A stretch of 64,000 nt of DNA from positions 1 through 64,000 of the forward strand of contig JAHDXR010000004.1 in assembly GCA_023384105.1 (NCBI GenBank), read 5' to 3'. Every line of letters begins with the position of its first letter. Positions within the stretch are counted from its first letter, which is position 1. Under the pieces are notes generated by a model that was given only the letters and a program-made list of their open reading frames with translations, did not search any database and was not told where the DNA came from. Below, piece after piece: positions 33,627 to 42,529 of this stretch. A program made the translations under genes and the position numbers. Source of the stretch: Hyphomonadaceae bacterium (lineage in GTDB: Bacteria; Pseudomonadota; Alphaproteobacteria; Caulobacterales; Aquidulcibacteraceae).

Positions 33627-34469
33627 ATGTTGCGCGCACTCACAGCGGCCGCCGCTCTACTGATCGCAAGCGCCGGCCCGGCTCTCGCCGCCGGCGACGC
33701 CGAGCATCCGCACGATCATCGCTTCAGCTTCGACAGCCCGCTCGGCGGCTACGACATGGGCGCCGTGCAGCGCGGCTTCCAAGTCTATCAGCAGGTCTGC
33801 GCGGCCTGCCACGGCATGGACCATCTCGCCTATCGCCATCTCGGCGAGCGGGGCGGCCCGTTCGCGCTCTACATGGTGCGCAACCATGAGACCGGCGAAC
33901 TCGAACCGCACGTCGGCAAGCCCGCGCACGGCGGCGCGTTCGTCGACGTGACCGAGAACCCGTATGTCCGCGCGATCGCAGCGGGCGTGATGATTTCCGA
34001 CGTCGATCCGAACACCGGCGAGATCGTCGATCGTCCAGGCCGCATCTCGGACCGCTTCCGCCGGCCGTTCCCGAACGAGATCGCGGCGCGCGCCGCCAAT
34101 GGCGGCGCCTATCCGGCCGACCTGTCGGTGATCACGGCGGCCCGTCACGGCGGCGCCGACTATGTCTATGCGCTGCTCACCGGCTACACCGGCGAAAGCG
34201 AAGGCGCGCTCTACGAGAACCCGTACTTCGCGGGCCACATGATCGCGATGCCGCCGCCTCTGGCCGAAGGCTCGGTCGCGTATTCCGACGGCTCGCCGGG
34301 CACGGTCGAACAATACGCCGCCGACGTGACCCACTTCCTGCAATGGGCGACCGACCCGCACATGGAGGAGCGCAAGCGCCTCGGCGTCGTCGTGCTGGCC
34401 TTCCTGATCGTGCTCTCGGGCCTGCTGTACCTTTCCTACAAGCACGTCTGGCGCAACGAGAGCCACTGA
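33627..34469 (+). CDS. petC: Cytochrome c1 of the bc1 complex
   Basis: The c-type haem subunit passing electrons to soluble cytochrome c. The 280-residue precursor has a signal peptide (MLRALTAAAALLIASAG to ALAA), the haem site VCAACH at about residue 51, a distal methionine probably in HMIAMPPPL, and a C-terminal anchor helix (GVVVLAFLIVLSGLLYLSYK). It starts two bases after petB ends. Confidence 0.95.
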   Translation: MLRALTAAAALLIASAGPALAAGDAEHPHDHRFSFDSPLGGYDMGAVQRGFQVYQQVCAACHGMDHLAYRHLGERGGPFALYMVRNHETGELEPHVGKPAHGGAFVDVTENPYVRAIAAGVMISDVDPNTGEIVDRPGRISDRFRRPFPNEIAARAANGGAYPADLSVITAARHGGADYVYALLTGYTGESEGALYENPYFAGHMIAMPPPLAEGSVAYSDGSPGTVEQYAADVTHFLQWATDPHMEERKRLGVVVLAFLIVLSGLLYLSYKHVWRNESH

Positions 34470-34494
34470 TTGAGCGAGTAGCGCGTACAGGGTA

Positions 34495-34593
34495 GCATTC
34501 CAGCAGCCGAAGGGCCGCGCTGGAACCCATGGGTCAAACGCTCGGCGTTCGCTCCTGGGGTTCCGGATCGCGACCCGCGCGTCTGGGATGACC
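34495..34593. repeat. Inverted repeat, family C-like, after petC
   Basis: CATTCCAGC at the left is answered by TCTGGGATGACC at the right, and an inner pair GGAACCCATGGGTC / CTGGGGTTCC lies at 34522-34564. This resembles the fuller element at 41875-41982 (GTCATTCCGG ends, GGAACCCAGG core). It forms the petC-cupin gap and probably terminates the bc1 operon. An ATG inside its right end (34588) is why the cupin start is placed at 34603. Confidence 0.55.
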
Positions 34594-34602
34594 CTGTTCG
34601 CC

Positions 34603-35097
34603 ATGACTGAGAAACCTCGCGGCCCCATAGACATCGACAGCGTGCCCTGGGAGGAGTTCTTCAAGGGGCGGCGTTTCGGCAACCGCTTCCGCGTGCTCTC
34701 AAACACGCGCGGGGAGAAGTCCAACCGGATCGGCGTTTCGTACGAGGAGCTGCTCCCAGGCAAGCAGAGCGTGCCGTTCCACTATCATCTGATGGAGGAG
34801 GAGCACATCGTCGCGCTCGAAGGCGAATGCACGCTGCGCCTCGGCGATGAGCGCTACACGCTGCGCGCAGGCGAGTACGTTTGCTTCCCGGCGGGCCAGC
34901 GCGCGGGCCACTGCCTGATCAACCACACCGACAAGCCGTTCCGCTTCATCATGATCGGCACGCACGAGCCGAACGAAGTCGCCGTCTATCCGGATTCCGG
35001 CAAGATCCTGATCCGCGGCCTGGACCGCGCCATCCTCCGCGACGGCGAACGGCACGATTATTTCGACGGTGAGAAGGCAGGCGAGCCGCCCGTTTGA
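34603..35097 (+). CDS. Cupin domain protein
   Basis: A 164-residue single-domain cupin. The metal site is in VPFHYHLMEEEHIVALEGE (two His and a Glu) and AGHCLINH (third His), with GEYVCFPAGQ between. N-terminal IDSVPWEEFFKGRRFGNRF is shared by a group of uncharacterised cupins. Substrate unknown. ATG 34588 is in frame upstream but lies inside a repeat. Confidence 0.82.
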   Translation: MTEKPRGPIDIDSVPWEEFFKGRRFGNRFRVLSNTRGEKSNRIGVSYEELLPGKQSVPFHYHLMEEEHIVALEGECTLRLGDERYTLRAGEYVCFPAGQRAGHCLINHTDKPFRFIMIGTHEPNEVAVYPDSGKILIRGLDRAILRDGERHDYFDGEKAGEPPV

Positions 35098-35111
35098 GGG
35101 GTTCGCCATAT

Positions 35112-35227
35112 TATGGACCGCCGGCGTTCCGCCGGCATGGACTGACCTTAGAAGGTGGGGCGCGCGGCTTCGCTGCACTCCACCTTCTAAAAGTACGCGC
35201 CGGCCGGCGGGACGCCGGCGGCCCACA
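35112..35227. repeat. Palindromic interspersed repeat, family B, copy 3 (long form)
   Basis: The outer arms are TATGGACCGCCGGCGTTCCG and GGGACGCCGGCGGCCCACA. Inside them is a second pair, CTTAGAAGGTGGGGCGCG against CACTCCACCTTCTAAAAG. The right half shares AAAAGTACGCGC with copy 1 at 11029. This long form contains a nested stem absent from copies 2, 5 and 6. It lies in the cupin-SleB convergent gap. Confidence 0.8.
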
Positions 35228-35249
35228 GGGGCGGGCGCGCCCGCTTGCT

Positions 35250-36167
35250 TCAGCGCGCCGTCAGCGCCGTCACCGGCTCGCCGTTCAGCGTCGGCGTCGC
35301 CGCCGCGTTCACGTCGACCGTCTCGCTCGGCAGCGGCTGGCGCGCCATCGATTGCGGCGCGTACTGGATCACGCCGTTCACACGGCCTACGCGCGGCCCT
35401 TCGGCCGACTCGCCGATCGGCAGCGGCTGCGAAAACGTCTGCGTCACCTGCGTCACCTGCGTTACGCGCGTTAGCGTCGGCGGCGTGCGGCGCACGCCGG
35501 GGTCGGGCACGTCGGCGTAGAATACGTGTGCGCCGATCACTTGCCGGCCCACGCCCCGGCGCGCCCAGGCCGGCCGCACGGCGCGGGTGTGATAGAAGAG
35601 CGCGCCGCCGGTGGGATCGATCGATTGTCCCGAAAGCACCTCGCGCGCGATCCGCTGCGCCTGCTCCCATGTTTCCTGCGCAACGCCGTCGGTCGCATAC
35701 CGCTCCGGGTTCGACACCAGGCGCCGGTTCGGATCGCCGCGATTCCAGACCGAGAACTGGTACGGCGTCATGATCACCGTTTCGAGGTTTTCGCCGAAAC
35801 GCGACCCGACCCGGTTGACCATCACATGCGCCACCGCGCGCATGCCGTCCTCGCCTTCGCCGCGCGCTTCGCCCCATGCGGTGGCGGCGAGCAGGCGCAC
35901 TTCGGCTTCGTTCAGCGCAACGGCCGGCAGCTGTTCCAGCGCGCCGGCTGACGGTTCGTCCGGAACGAAGCCGACGATCTCACGCTCGCCCGTTACAACG
36001 GCGGCGAGCGCATCCGGATGCAGCGCGAAGTTGAACGCCGCCGCCATGACGAGAACGCCCGTCGCGCCGAGCGCGTGAAGCGATTGTCCCCGTCTGCGCT
36101 TTGCGGCGCGGGTAGGCGCCCTGGTTCTGCTGCTTGGACGCACAAGTCCGACCCACCGAGCGGCCAT
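35250..36167 (-). CDS. SleB-type cell wall hydrolase
   Basis: A 305-residue protein with a basic N-terminus, one membrane or signal segment (LHALGATGVLVMAAAFNFAL) and a Hydrolase_2 (SleB catalytic) domain at about 95-220. Recognisable are LLAATAWGEARGEGEDGMRA (catalytic glutamate), VAHVMVNRVGSRFG, YQFSVWN and the later FYHTRAVRPAW. It should cleave peptidoglycan in the periplasm. The 85-residue C-terminal tail is threonine/glutamine-rich (TRVTQVTQVTQ repeat) and of unknown role. ATG 36167 preferred to 36260. Confidence 0.86.
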   Translation of the reverse strand: MAARWVGLVRPSSRTRAPTRAAKRRRGQSLHALGATGVLVMAAAFNFALHPDALAAVVTGEREIVGFVPDEPSAGALEQLPAVALNEAEVRLLAATAWGEARGEGEDGMRAVAHVMVNRVGSRFGENLETVIMTPYQFSVWNRGDPNRRLVSNPERYATDGVAQETWEQAQRIAREVLSGQSIDPTGGALFYHTRAVRPAWARRGVGRQVIGAHVFYADVPDPGVRRTPPTLTRVTQVTQVTQTFSQPLPIGESAEGPRVGRVNGVIQYAPQSMARQPLPSETVDVNAAATPTLNGEPVTALTAR

Positions 36168-36397
36168 CTTGGTCTCTCTCGTTTTTGGGCGCGCAGTGCG
36201 GCGCGCCGTCGCTATTGAACGGAAGTTGGTCGCGTCCACCCCGCTACGCGCTGCGGACACACGGTTTGCGTTCTATTTCTCCACAGGGCGAAATTGGGAC
36301 GCACAAGCGGCGAAGCCAGCACGGCTCCGTCCGCTTTTCCTAAGATTTTTGTCAGATACGGAAAGACGAGATCGCCCGACTGGAGAAAATTAGTCAT
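36168..36397. other. Gene-free stretch upstream of the SleB-type gene
   Basis: No credible coding sequence is seen in this part of the 314-base gap. It is AT-richer than its surroundings, especially 36330-36397, and must hold the promoter of the SleB-type gene (minus strand). The minus strand reads CTGACAAAAATCTTAGG near 36340-36357, which could contain a promoter element, but I cannot assign -35 and -10 boxes with confidence. Confidence 0.35.
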
Positions 36398-36434
36398 GAA
36401 AAAACGGACAGGAACTTGGAGTTCCCGCCCGTTT
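36398..36434 (-). terminator. Rho-independent terminator of the ClpP-like gene
   Basis: On the minus strand the stem ACGGGCGGGAACT pairs with AGTTCCTGTCCGT around a CCA loop, followed by six T residues. It starts about 48 bases after the ClpP-like gene ends. The inner GGAACT/AGTTCC part is perfect. Confidence 0.7.
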
Positions 36435-36481
36435 CAACTTCAGCTGCGCTTGTATTCTACTGCGCGTCCTCGACGCGCAGC

Positions 36482-37084
36482 TCAGCTCAACTCGCGCTGA
36501 TGGTTCACGATACGGCCGACAAGGCCGTACGCTTTCGCTTCGTCCGCCAGCATCCAGTAATCGCGGTCGACGTCCTTCTTGATCTTGTCGACCGGCTGGC
36601 CGGTGGCCTCGGCGAAGATCTTGTTCAGGCGCTCGCGCATGCGCAGGATTTCACGCGCCTGGATCTCCACGTCGCTGGCCATGCCGCCGACGCCGCCGCG
36701 CGGTTCGTGCAGCAGGAAGCGCGTGTTCGGCAGACAGAAGCGGCGTTCGCGCGGGGCGGCGCAATAGATCAGCGCGCCGGCGGACGCGACCCAGCCCGTA
36801 CCCAGCATCTGCACCGGCGCGTCGATGAATTTCACCACGTCGTGGATCATGTCGCCGCTTTCGACGTGGCCGCCGGGCGAGGAAATCACGAACGTGATCG
36901 GCTTCGAACTCTGCGCCGAGAGCGCCAGCAGCCGCTCGCTGACGCGGCGGGCCTGAATATCGTTCACTTCGCCCGTCAGCATCACCACCCGGGCCTCGAA
37001 CAGCGCCTTCTCGATCACGTCGGGGGCGTTGCGGCCGTCAGCCGGGTTCTTTTTCTCGTCTTCGTCGTCCAGGCGGTAAGTCAT
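36482..37084 (-). CDS. ClpP-like serine protease subunit
   Basis: A 200-residue ClpP-family protein. The catalytic serine is in LGTGWVASAGALIYC (canonical GQAASMGA is changed), the histidine in TRFLLHEPRGG, and the aspartate probably in DRDYWM. An acidic start (TYRLDDEDEKKNPADG) replaces the usual propeptide. It resembles the secondary ClpP paralogues of alphaproteobacteria, not the main clpP next to clpX. Whether it works with ClpA/ClpX is unknown. ATG 37084 has TAGGAG upstream; a TTG at 37123 is an alternative. Confidence 0.88.
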   Translation of the reverse strand: MTYRLDDEDEKKNPADGRNAPDVIEKALFEARVVMLTGEVNDIQARRVSERLLALSAQSSKPITFVISSPGGHVESGDMIHDVVKFIDAPVQMLGTGWVASAGALIYCAAPRERRFCLPNTRFLLHEPRGGVGGMASDVEIQAREILRMRERLNKIFAEATGQPVDKIKKDVDRDYWMLADEAKAYGLVGRIVNHQRELS

Positions 37085-37226
37085 CTGGGGCAGGGCTCCT
37101 AATCTGGGCTCAGACGTAGGCAAGTTCGCCCGGATTTCCTAGCCCAGGCCGGCGCCGCCGCGCCCCCGGCGGCCCAAAGCCGCCGCAATCGGAGCGGAGC
37201 TTTCGCGCCACCGGAGGCTGCGTCCC

Positions 37227-37379
37227 ATGCACACCCTTGTCGTGATCGCCGCGCTCGCCTTGTTCGCCGCCGCGCCGTTCATGGGCGCGCCGCCGCCGGG
37301 CGGCCAATCCGGCGTCAGCGACGAGGCTGGCCTGGAGGAGCCGTCCGGCCCCGCGGAGGCCGGGCCGGACGGCGAATGA
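37227..37379 (+). CDS. Possible small exported peptide
   Basis: A 50-codon open frame with a good GGAGG site ten bases before the ATG. MHTLVVIAALALFAAAPFMG looks like a signal or anchor sequence; the rest is proline/glycine/glutamate-rich (EEPSGPAEAGPDGE). Divergent from the ClpP-like gene. No family recognised; could be spurious. Confidence 0.4.
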   Translation: MHTLVVIAALALFAAAPFMGAPPPGGQSGVSDEAGLEEPSGPAEAGPDGE

Positions 37380-37491
37380 TCGCCTGCGACTCGGCTCTCA
37401 CGCGCTTTGCTCTATCCTGTGGGTCATGCCTCAGCGTGAGACTTGTGCGTGCTCAACACCGAGCGCCGAGTTCATGTGAACAAGATCCCTC

Positions 37492-38004
37492 ATGCACTCC
37501 AAACGGCGCCTCATCCTGGTGACCCTGATTGCCTGGTTCTCGATGCTGGGCTTTGATTTCTTGTTGCATGCGGGCGTGTTGGCTCAACTTTACGAGGCGC
37601 CCAGCTCATTCCTGCGGCCCCCGATGGAAGCCTTTGCGCTGATACCGGTTGGCTATGTCTCGTTCCTCTTGTTCGCCATCCTCCTCACCTGGCTGATGAA
37701 GCGCCTCAACGTGGTCGGGTGGCGCGCAGGCGCCGTGTTCGGTGCTCAACTCGGCGCCTTGGTTTGGGGCGCCTTGGCGCTCGGCTTGTTTTCGGTATCG
37801 ACGGCCAGCGCATCGCTCCTGATCGGCTGGCTCATCGGTCAGACCCTCGAACTCGCGCTGGCGGGTGCGGTGGTGGGCAGCGGTTTGGCCGGCGCTCGAT
37901 TGGGATGGCTGTTTGGCGTCGTACTCGCCTTGGTCGTGCTATCGGCGGTAGCGGCCATTGTGCTGCAAACCTTGGGCGTGGCGCCGTCGCAGCGTGTATC
38001 TTGA
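37492..38004 (+). CDS. Hypothetical polytopic membrane protein
   Basis: A 170-residue protein with four or five hydrophobic helices: LILVTLIAWFSMLGFDFLL, PVGYVSFLLFAILLTWLM, GAQLGALVWGALALGLFSV, LLIGWLIGQTLELALAGAVV and WLFGVVLALVVLSAVAAIV. The FDFLLHAGVL segment near the first helix is typical of a widespread uncharacterised family. Function unknown. It converges with thiE. Confidence 0.7.
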   Translation: MHSKRRLILVTLIAWFSMLGFDFLLHAGVLAQLYEAPSSFLRPPMEAFALIPVGYVSFLLFAILLTWLMKRLNVVGWRAGAVFGAQLGALVWGALALGLFSVSTASASLLIGWLIGQTLELALAGAVVGSGLAGARLGWLFGVVLALVVLSAVAAIVLQTLGVAPSQRVS

Positions 38005-38030
38005 ATGTCGGCACCGCGGCTGCATCTCGT

Positions 38031-38681
38031 TCATGCGCCTGCGCGCCGCGCGCTGCTGCTGTCGAACAGCGCGTTGAACGCCGCCACGGCCGCGCGCGGT
38101 CCCTGCGGATGCTCCCAGACGCCTGCCGAGACGGCCAGGAAATCCGCCCCCGCCCGCACCAGCGGCTCGGCGTTGTCGACCGTGACGCCGCCGATGGCGA
38201 CGCACGGCGTCTCGGCGATCTCGCTCCAGATTTCGAGGATTTCAGGCTCGGCCCAATGCGCCGGGTCCTTGGTGCGCGTGGGGTAGAAGGCGCCGAACGC
38301 GACATAATCGGCGCCGGCTTCGGCGGCCTCCATCGCCAGATGGCGCGAGTTGTGGCAGGTGACGCCGATAATGGCGTCTTTCCCGAGCGCGGCGCGCGCG
38401 TCCGCATAGCCCGCATCCCCCTGGCCCACATGGGCGCCGTCGGCGCCCAGCTTTGCGGCGAGGTCGGGGCGGTCGTTCAGAATGAACGCAGCCCCCGCGC
38501 CTTGCACGATCGGCTTCAGCGCCGCGCCGATGCGCAACACCTCGGCGTCGCTCACGTCCTTCAGCCGAAGCTGCACGCACGCGACGTCGCCGCCGCCGAG
38601 CGCATCCGCCAGCGCGGGCGTGAAGGCGGCGAGGTCAAACGCCGGCGGCGTGATGAGATAGAGGCGGCAGCGTTCGCGCAT
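38031..38681 (-). CDS. thiE: Thiamine phosphate synthase
   Basis: Joins the thiazole and pyrimidine moieties to thiamine phosphate. The 216-residue TIM-barrel protein has [35 protein letters not shown] (substrate-binding NDR and GxHxGQ), [32 protein letters not shown] and [18 protein letters not shown] (phosphate loop). It lies 31 bases downstream of the DUF805 gene, too close for its own riboswitch; no TPP element is visible. Confidence 0.92.
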   Translation of the reverse strand: MRERCRLYLITPPAFDLAAFTPALADALGGGDVACVQLRLKDVSDAEVLRIGAALKPIVQGAGAAFILNDRPDLAAKLGADGAHVGQGDAGYADARAALGKDAIIGVTCHNSRHLAMEAAEAGADYVAFGAFYPTRTKDPAHWAEPEILEIWSEIAETPCVAIGGVTVDNAEPLVRAGADFLAVSAGVWEHPQGPRAAVAAFNALFDSSSARRAGA

Positions 38682-38712
38682 GCGCCTTTCCTAGCTGCGC
38701 GCGCGCGAGATG

Positions 38713-39328
38713 TCAGCGCGCGGGACGCCGGCCGAAGCTGGGCTGGGCCGGCGCTCGCGTCGCGCCCGCCGCGGCGGCGGATCGCGCCGGAGCTGGGGCG
38801 GCGCGCAATTTCTGCTCCGCCAGCGCGCGCTCCATCGCCGCTTCCGCGCCGAGCAGCGAGTTGGCGGCCTGCTTGACCGGGCGCGGACCTTTGAGCGCGC
38901 CGGACGCGCCGGGCGGCGAGCCAAACCGGTTCTCGCCTTCCTGCCCCGGCAGGAATCCAAGATTGACCAGGAACGCGAGCTGCACGAGCCAGAGAATCGG
39001 TGCGACGAAGATCAGGCCCACGCCGATCAGGAAGCCCAGCCCCGCCGGCAGCAGCGCCCAGAAGCCGCTCTGCCCGCGGTCGTGAAAGCGCTTCACCTGG
39101 AGTGCGGTGCTCACCCACGCCACCGCGCCGAACACCGGGATGAGCGCGAGCAGGAACTGCATCAGCGCGCGCCATCTCCTCCTTGGTCGAGCCCCAGCCG
39201 AGGCCCGTATTCAAGGCCAGCGCGGCGACCGCGAGCAGCGCGAGAAATCCCAGCGCGATGCCGACTGTCCAATATTGCGCGCGATTGATCCGGCCTTCGA
39301 AGCCGAACAGCAGCTGAACCATACCCAC
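38713..39328 (-). pseudogene. DUF805 membrane protein, apparently frameshifted
   Basis: Two frames together make one DUF805 protein. Frame one (from 39328) gives LLFGFEGRINRAQYW and a helix up to GWGSTKEEM. The other frame (from about 39170 to 38713) gives MQFLLALIPVFGAVAWVST, the DUF805 hallmark KRFHDRGQSGFW and further helices, then a proline/alanine-rich tail. The switch point lies at about 39165-39185 in the purine-rich AAGGAGGAGATGG. Neither frame has a stop that would allow coupled translation. It may be a broken gene, a programmed shift or a base-calling error. Confidence 0.7.
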
Positions 39329-39499
39329 GGCGCACTCCGGCGGATTTGGTCCGATGCTACCGTATCGACCTTAAGCGCCGGCTAAGCCGGCGCGGATAGC
39401 GCCAACTCTTGCGCGTGCCGTTTTGGCACAGCGCGCAAAAGCAAGGGCCTCGCATTGCAACGAGGCCCCGATGCGAAGCGGCGAAGCAGCCGGCGCGGT

Positions 39500-40519
39500 T
39501 TACGCCGCCTGCTTCTCCAGGTCCGGCTTCCACTCGCCCTTGCTGGCGAGGCCGTTCATGCGGGCGCGGTGCAGGAACGCGGCTTGCGCCTTGGCGACGT
39601 TCTCGGCCTTGCCGCTCCACGCCTTCTGCGGCGCCGCCTGCAGCGCGCGGCCGTAGGAGAACGTCATCTTCCACGGGAAGCCGCCGATTTCGTTCATGCG
39701 CGAGAGGTGCGCCGTCGCCAGTTCGTCCGACTGGCCGCCGGAGAGGAACGCGATGCCCGGAACCACGCTCGGCACGCAGGCCTTGAGGCACTTGATGGTC
39801 TTTTCCGCGACCTCGTCGACGGACGCCTGCTTCGCCGCCTTCTTGCCCGGCACGATCATGTTCGGCTTCAGCACCACGCCTTCGAGCGCGACGTTGAGAT
39901 AATAGAGCTGCTGGAAGGTTTCCTTCAGCACCCATTCGGTGACGGCGTAGGTCGTGTCGATGTCGTTGTCGGCGTCCATCAGCACTTCCGGTTCGACGAT
40001 CGGCACGATGTCGAACTCCTGGCAGAGGTTGGCGTAGCGCGCGAGCGCGTGCGCGTTGGCCAGCAGGCCCGCATAGGAGAGGTTGGTCGGATCAATCACC
40101 GCGCGCCATTTCGCGAAGCGCGCGCCTTGCTCGTAATATTTCGGCAGGCGCTTATCGAGGCCGTCGAGGCCCTTGGTCACCAGTTCGCCCGGCTTCGCGC
40201 CATGCAGCGGCCGCGTGCCTTCGTCGACCTTGATGCCCGGGATCGCGCCGGCTTGCTCGATCAGCTTCACCAGCGGCGCGCCGTCCTTGGCCTTCTGCCA
40301 GATGGTCTCGTCGAACAGGATGACGCCGGAGACGTACTTCATCGCCTCGGCCGCCCGGAACATCAGCTCGCGATAGTCGCGGCGGTTGTCTTCGGTGTTC
40401 TCCACGCTGATCGCGTCGAACCGCTTCTTGATCGTGCCGGTGGATTCGTCCGCCGCCAGAATGCCGCGCCCCGGCTCGACCATGGCGATGGCGACTTTGT
40501 TCAATGCCTCGAGATTCAC
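39500..40519 (-). CDS. fba: Class I fructose-bisphosphate aldolase
   Basis: Splits fructose-1,6-bisphosphate by Schiff-base chemistry. The 339-residue protein has EPGRGILAADESTGTIKKRF, the catalytic lysine in EGVVLKPNMIVPG, and AFLSGGQSDELATAHL at the phosphate site, as in animal-type class I enzymes. I place the start at the GTG 40519 giving VNLEALNKVAIAMV; ATG 40558 is 13 codons further upstream. Close to pgk and gap, so part of a lower-glycolysis cluster. Confidence 0.93.
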   Translation of the reverse strand: MNLEALNKVAIAMVEPGRGILAADESTGTIKKRFDAISVENTEDNRRDYRELMFRAAEAMKYVSGVILFDETIWQKAKDGAPLVKLIEQAGAIPGIKVDEGTRPLHGAKPGELVTKGLDGLDKRLPKYYEQGARFAKWRAVIDPTNLSYAGLLANAHALARYANLCQEFDIVPIVEPEVLMDADNDIDTTYAVTEWVLKETFQQLYYLNVALEGVVLKPNMIVPGKKAAKQASVDEVAEKTIKCLKACVPSVVPGIAFLSGGQSDELATAHLSRMNEIGGFPWKMTFSYGRALQAAPQKAWSGKAENVAKAQAAFLHRARMNGLASKGEWKPDLEKQAA

Positions 40520-40660
40520 GTGTCCGCGCCCCGTTTTGGCGGGCCTTACGCCCCGCATCTGATTGGATGGCGGGGGTGTAGCCCGGACCGCCGAAAAAGG
40601 CCACGCCGGGAAGGAGCATGGGGAAAAGTATCTCAGCAAAACCCATTTGCGGGGCTGCGT

Positions 40661-41845
40661 TTACCGTTTCAGCGCCTCGACGCCAGGCAGCGCTTTGCCT
40701 TCCATCCATTCCAGGAACGCGCCGCCTGCCGTGGAGACGAACGTCATGTCGTCCGCCACGCCGGCGTGGTTCAGCGCCGCGACCGTGTCGCCGCCGCCGG
40801 CGACCGCGATCAGCTTGCCGGCCTTCGCCAGTTCCGCCGCCTCCTGCGCGGCGATCACCGTGGCCTGGTCGAACGGCGGCGTTTCGAACACGCCGAGCGG
40901 GCCGTTCCAGATCAGCGTGCGCGAGCGCTTCATCGCGTCGCGCAGCTTCCGCACGGTTTCCTCGCCTGCGTCGAGGATCTTCTCGTCCGCGCCGATGTCG
41001 TTCAGCCCCGTCATCCGCGCTTCGGCGTGCGGCTTTACCTCCTTGGCGACGACGACATCGACCGGCAGCAGGATTTCGCACTTGCCCTTGGCAGCCGCCA
41101 GGATCGCGCGCGCGGTGTCGGCCATGTCCTTTTCGGCCAGCGAGCCGCCGATCTCCACGCCTTGCGCGTAGAGGAAAGTGTTGGCCATGCCGCCGCCGAT
41201 GGCGAGCCTGTCGAGCTTGTCGATCAGGTTCTGCAGTAGGTCGAGCTTGGTCGAGACCTTGGCGCCGCCGACGATGCCGAGCACCGGGCGCTTCGGATCG
41301 CCGAGCGCGCTGTTCAGCGCGTCAAGCTCGCGCTCCATCTGCTTGCCGGCGTAAGCGGTCAGCACGTGGGCGAGGCCTTCGGTGCTGGCGTGGGCGCGGT
41401 GCGCGGCGGAGAAGGCGTCGTTGACGTAGAAATCGCCCAGCGCCGCGATCTCTCCGGCGAGTTCCGGATCGTTCTTCTCTTCGCCGGCGTGAAAGCGCGT
41501 GTTCTCCAACAGGATCACGCCGCCGGCCGGCAGCGCCTCGATCGCGGCTTTAGCCGCGTCGCCCACGCAATCGTCCGCGAACGCCACCGGCGCGTCGAGC
41601 AGCTTCGCCAGCGCCGGCGCCACGGGCGCGAGCGACATCTCCGGCACGCGCTTGCCTTTCGGCCGGTCGAAATGCGCCAGGAGCGCAATCTTGCAGCCCT
41701 TCGCCCGCAGCGCCTCGATCGTCGGCAGCGCCGCGCGCAAGCGCGTATCGTCGCTCACCGCGCCGTCGGCCATCGGCACGTTGAAATCCACGCGAACCAG
41801 GGCGGTCTTGTTCGACGGCGCGTCTTCGATGCGGCGGAAACTCAT
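40661..41845 (-). CDS. pgk: Phosphoglycerate kinase
   Basis: Transfers phosphate from 1,3-bisphosphoglycerate to ADP. The 394-residue protein has [26 protein letters not shown] (usually HLGRPKG), [44 protein letters not shown] and [11 protein letters not shown]. The HFDRP variant of the substrate-binding HLGRP motif is worth noting. An interspersed repeat lies 30 bases upstream. Confidence 0.96.
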   Translation of the reverse strand: MSFRRIEDAPSNKTALVRVDFNVPMADGAVSDDTRLRAALPTIEALRAKGCKIALLAHFDRPKGKRVPEMSLAPVAPALAKLLDAPVAFADDCVGDAAKAAIEALPAGGVILLENTRFHAGEEKNDPELAGEIAALGDFYVNDAFSAAHRAHASTEGLAHVLTAYAGKQMERELDALNSALGDPKRPVLGIVGGAKVSTKLDLLQNLIDKLDRLAIGGGMANTFLYAQGVEIGGSLAEKDMADTARAILAAAKGKCEILLPVDVVVAKEVKPHAEARMTGLNDIGADEKILDAGEETVRKLRDAMKRSRTLIWNGPLGVFETPPFDQATVIAAQEAAELAKAGKLIAVAGGGDTVAALNHAGVADDMTFVSTAGGAFLEWMEGKALPGVEALKR

Positions 41846-41874
41846 TGTTCTTGCACCAACTCCACAAAGCTCAA

Positions 41875-41982
41875 GTCATTCCGGCCGGAGGCGCGGCACG
41901 CGCCGTAGAGCCGGAACCCAGGGCAAGCGACGCGCCGGCGGCCCTGGGTTCCGGGTCTCCGCTTCGCTTCGCCCGGAATGAC
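41875..41982. repeat. Inverted repeat, family C, upstream of pgk
   Basis: Ends are the perfect inverted pair GTCATTCCGG (41875-41884) and CCGGAATGAC (41973-41982). Inside, GGAACCCAGGGC faces GCCCTGGGTTCC, and GGTCTCCGCTTCGCTTCGCC follows. Elements of this kind are common in alphaproteobacterial genomes. It separates pgk from the DUF1993 gene on the same strand. Confidence 0.8.
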
Positions 41983-42010
41983 GGACGGGGTTGTTTAGAA
42001 GCGAAGCGGG

Positions 42011-42517
42011 TTAGGAGATCAAGAAGTCCTTCTTGCCCAGGTCCACTCCGTTGGCGCGCAGGATCGCGTAGGCGGTGGCGACGTGGAAATAGAAGTTCGG
42101 CATCGCCCATTGGTTGAGATAGTCGAGGCCCGAGAATTTCAGTTCGGCGTTCGGGATCTTCACGCTGATCTCGCGGCTCTCCGAGCCGTCGAGCTGTTCG
42201 GGCCTGTAGCCGTCGATAATGGCGATCACCTTTCTGATCCGCGCTTGCAGCTCGGCGAAGGTGGTTTCCGTATCCTCGATCGCCTCCGGCTGATGGCCGG
42301 CCAGGCGCGCGACGCAGCCCTTGGCGTGATCGGCGGCGATCTGCACCTGGCGCGTGAGCGGGAACATGTCCGGCGCGAGCCGCGCGTTCAGCAGTGCGGC
42401 GGGGTCGTAGCCCTTGGTCCTCGCTTGCTGTTCCGCCTTCGCCAGGAAGGCCGAGAGATTGTTCAGCATGCGCACGAACACGGGCGTGCTGATCGCGTGC
42501 ATCGAAAGTTTCGTCAT
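42011..42517 (-). CDS. DUF1993 domain protein
   Basis: A 168-residue helical-bundle protein: MHAISTPVFVRMLNNLSAFL, LAPDMFPLTRQVQIAADHAK, LAGHQPEAIEDTETTFAEL and FYFHVATAYAILRANGVDLGK. These are the DUF1993 signatures, a DinB-like four-helix fold without established function. Lies between the pgk-side repeat and a small membrane gene on the same strand. Confidence 0.88.
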   Translation of the reverse strand: MTKLSMHAISTPVFVRMLNNLSAFLAKAEQQARTKGYDPAALLNARLAPDMFPLTRQVQIAADHAKGCVARLAGHQPEAIEDTETTFAELQARIRKVIAIIDGYRPEQLDGSESREISVKIPNAELKFSGLDYLNQWAMPNFYFHVATAYAILRANGVDLGKKDFLIS

Positions 42518-42529
42518 TCGAACGTCCCC

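Noticed and set aside
36212-36397. A 61-codon minus-strand frame upstream of the SleB-type gene
   Set aside because: It has no recognisable domain, no good ribosome-binding site and lies where the promoter is expected.
38682-38712. A TPP riboswitch before thiE
   Set aside because: Only 31 bases separate thiE from the upstream gene, too few for the element, and no CTGAGA-type core is present.
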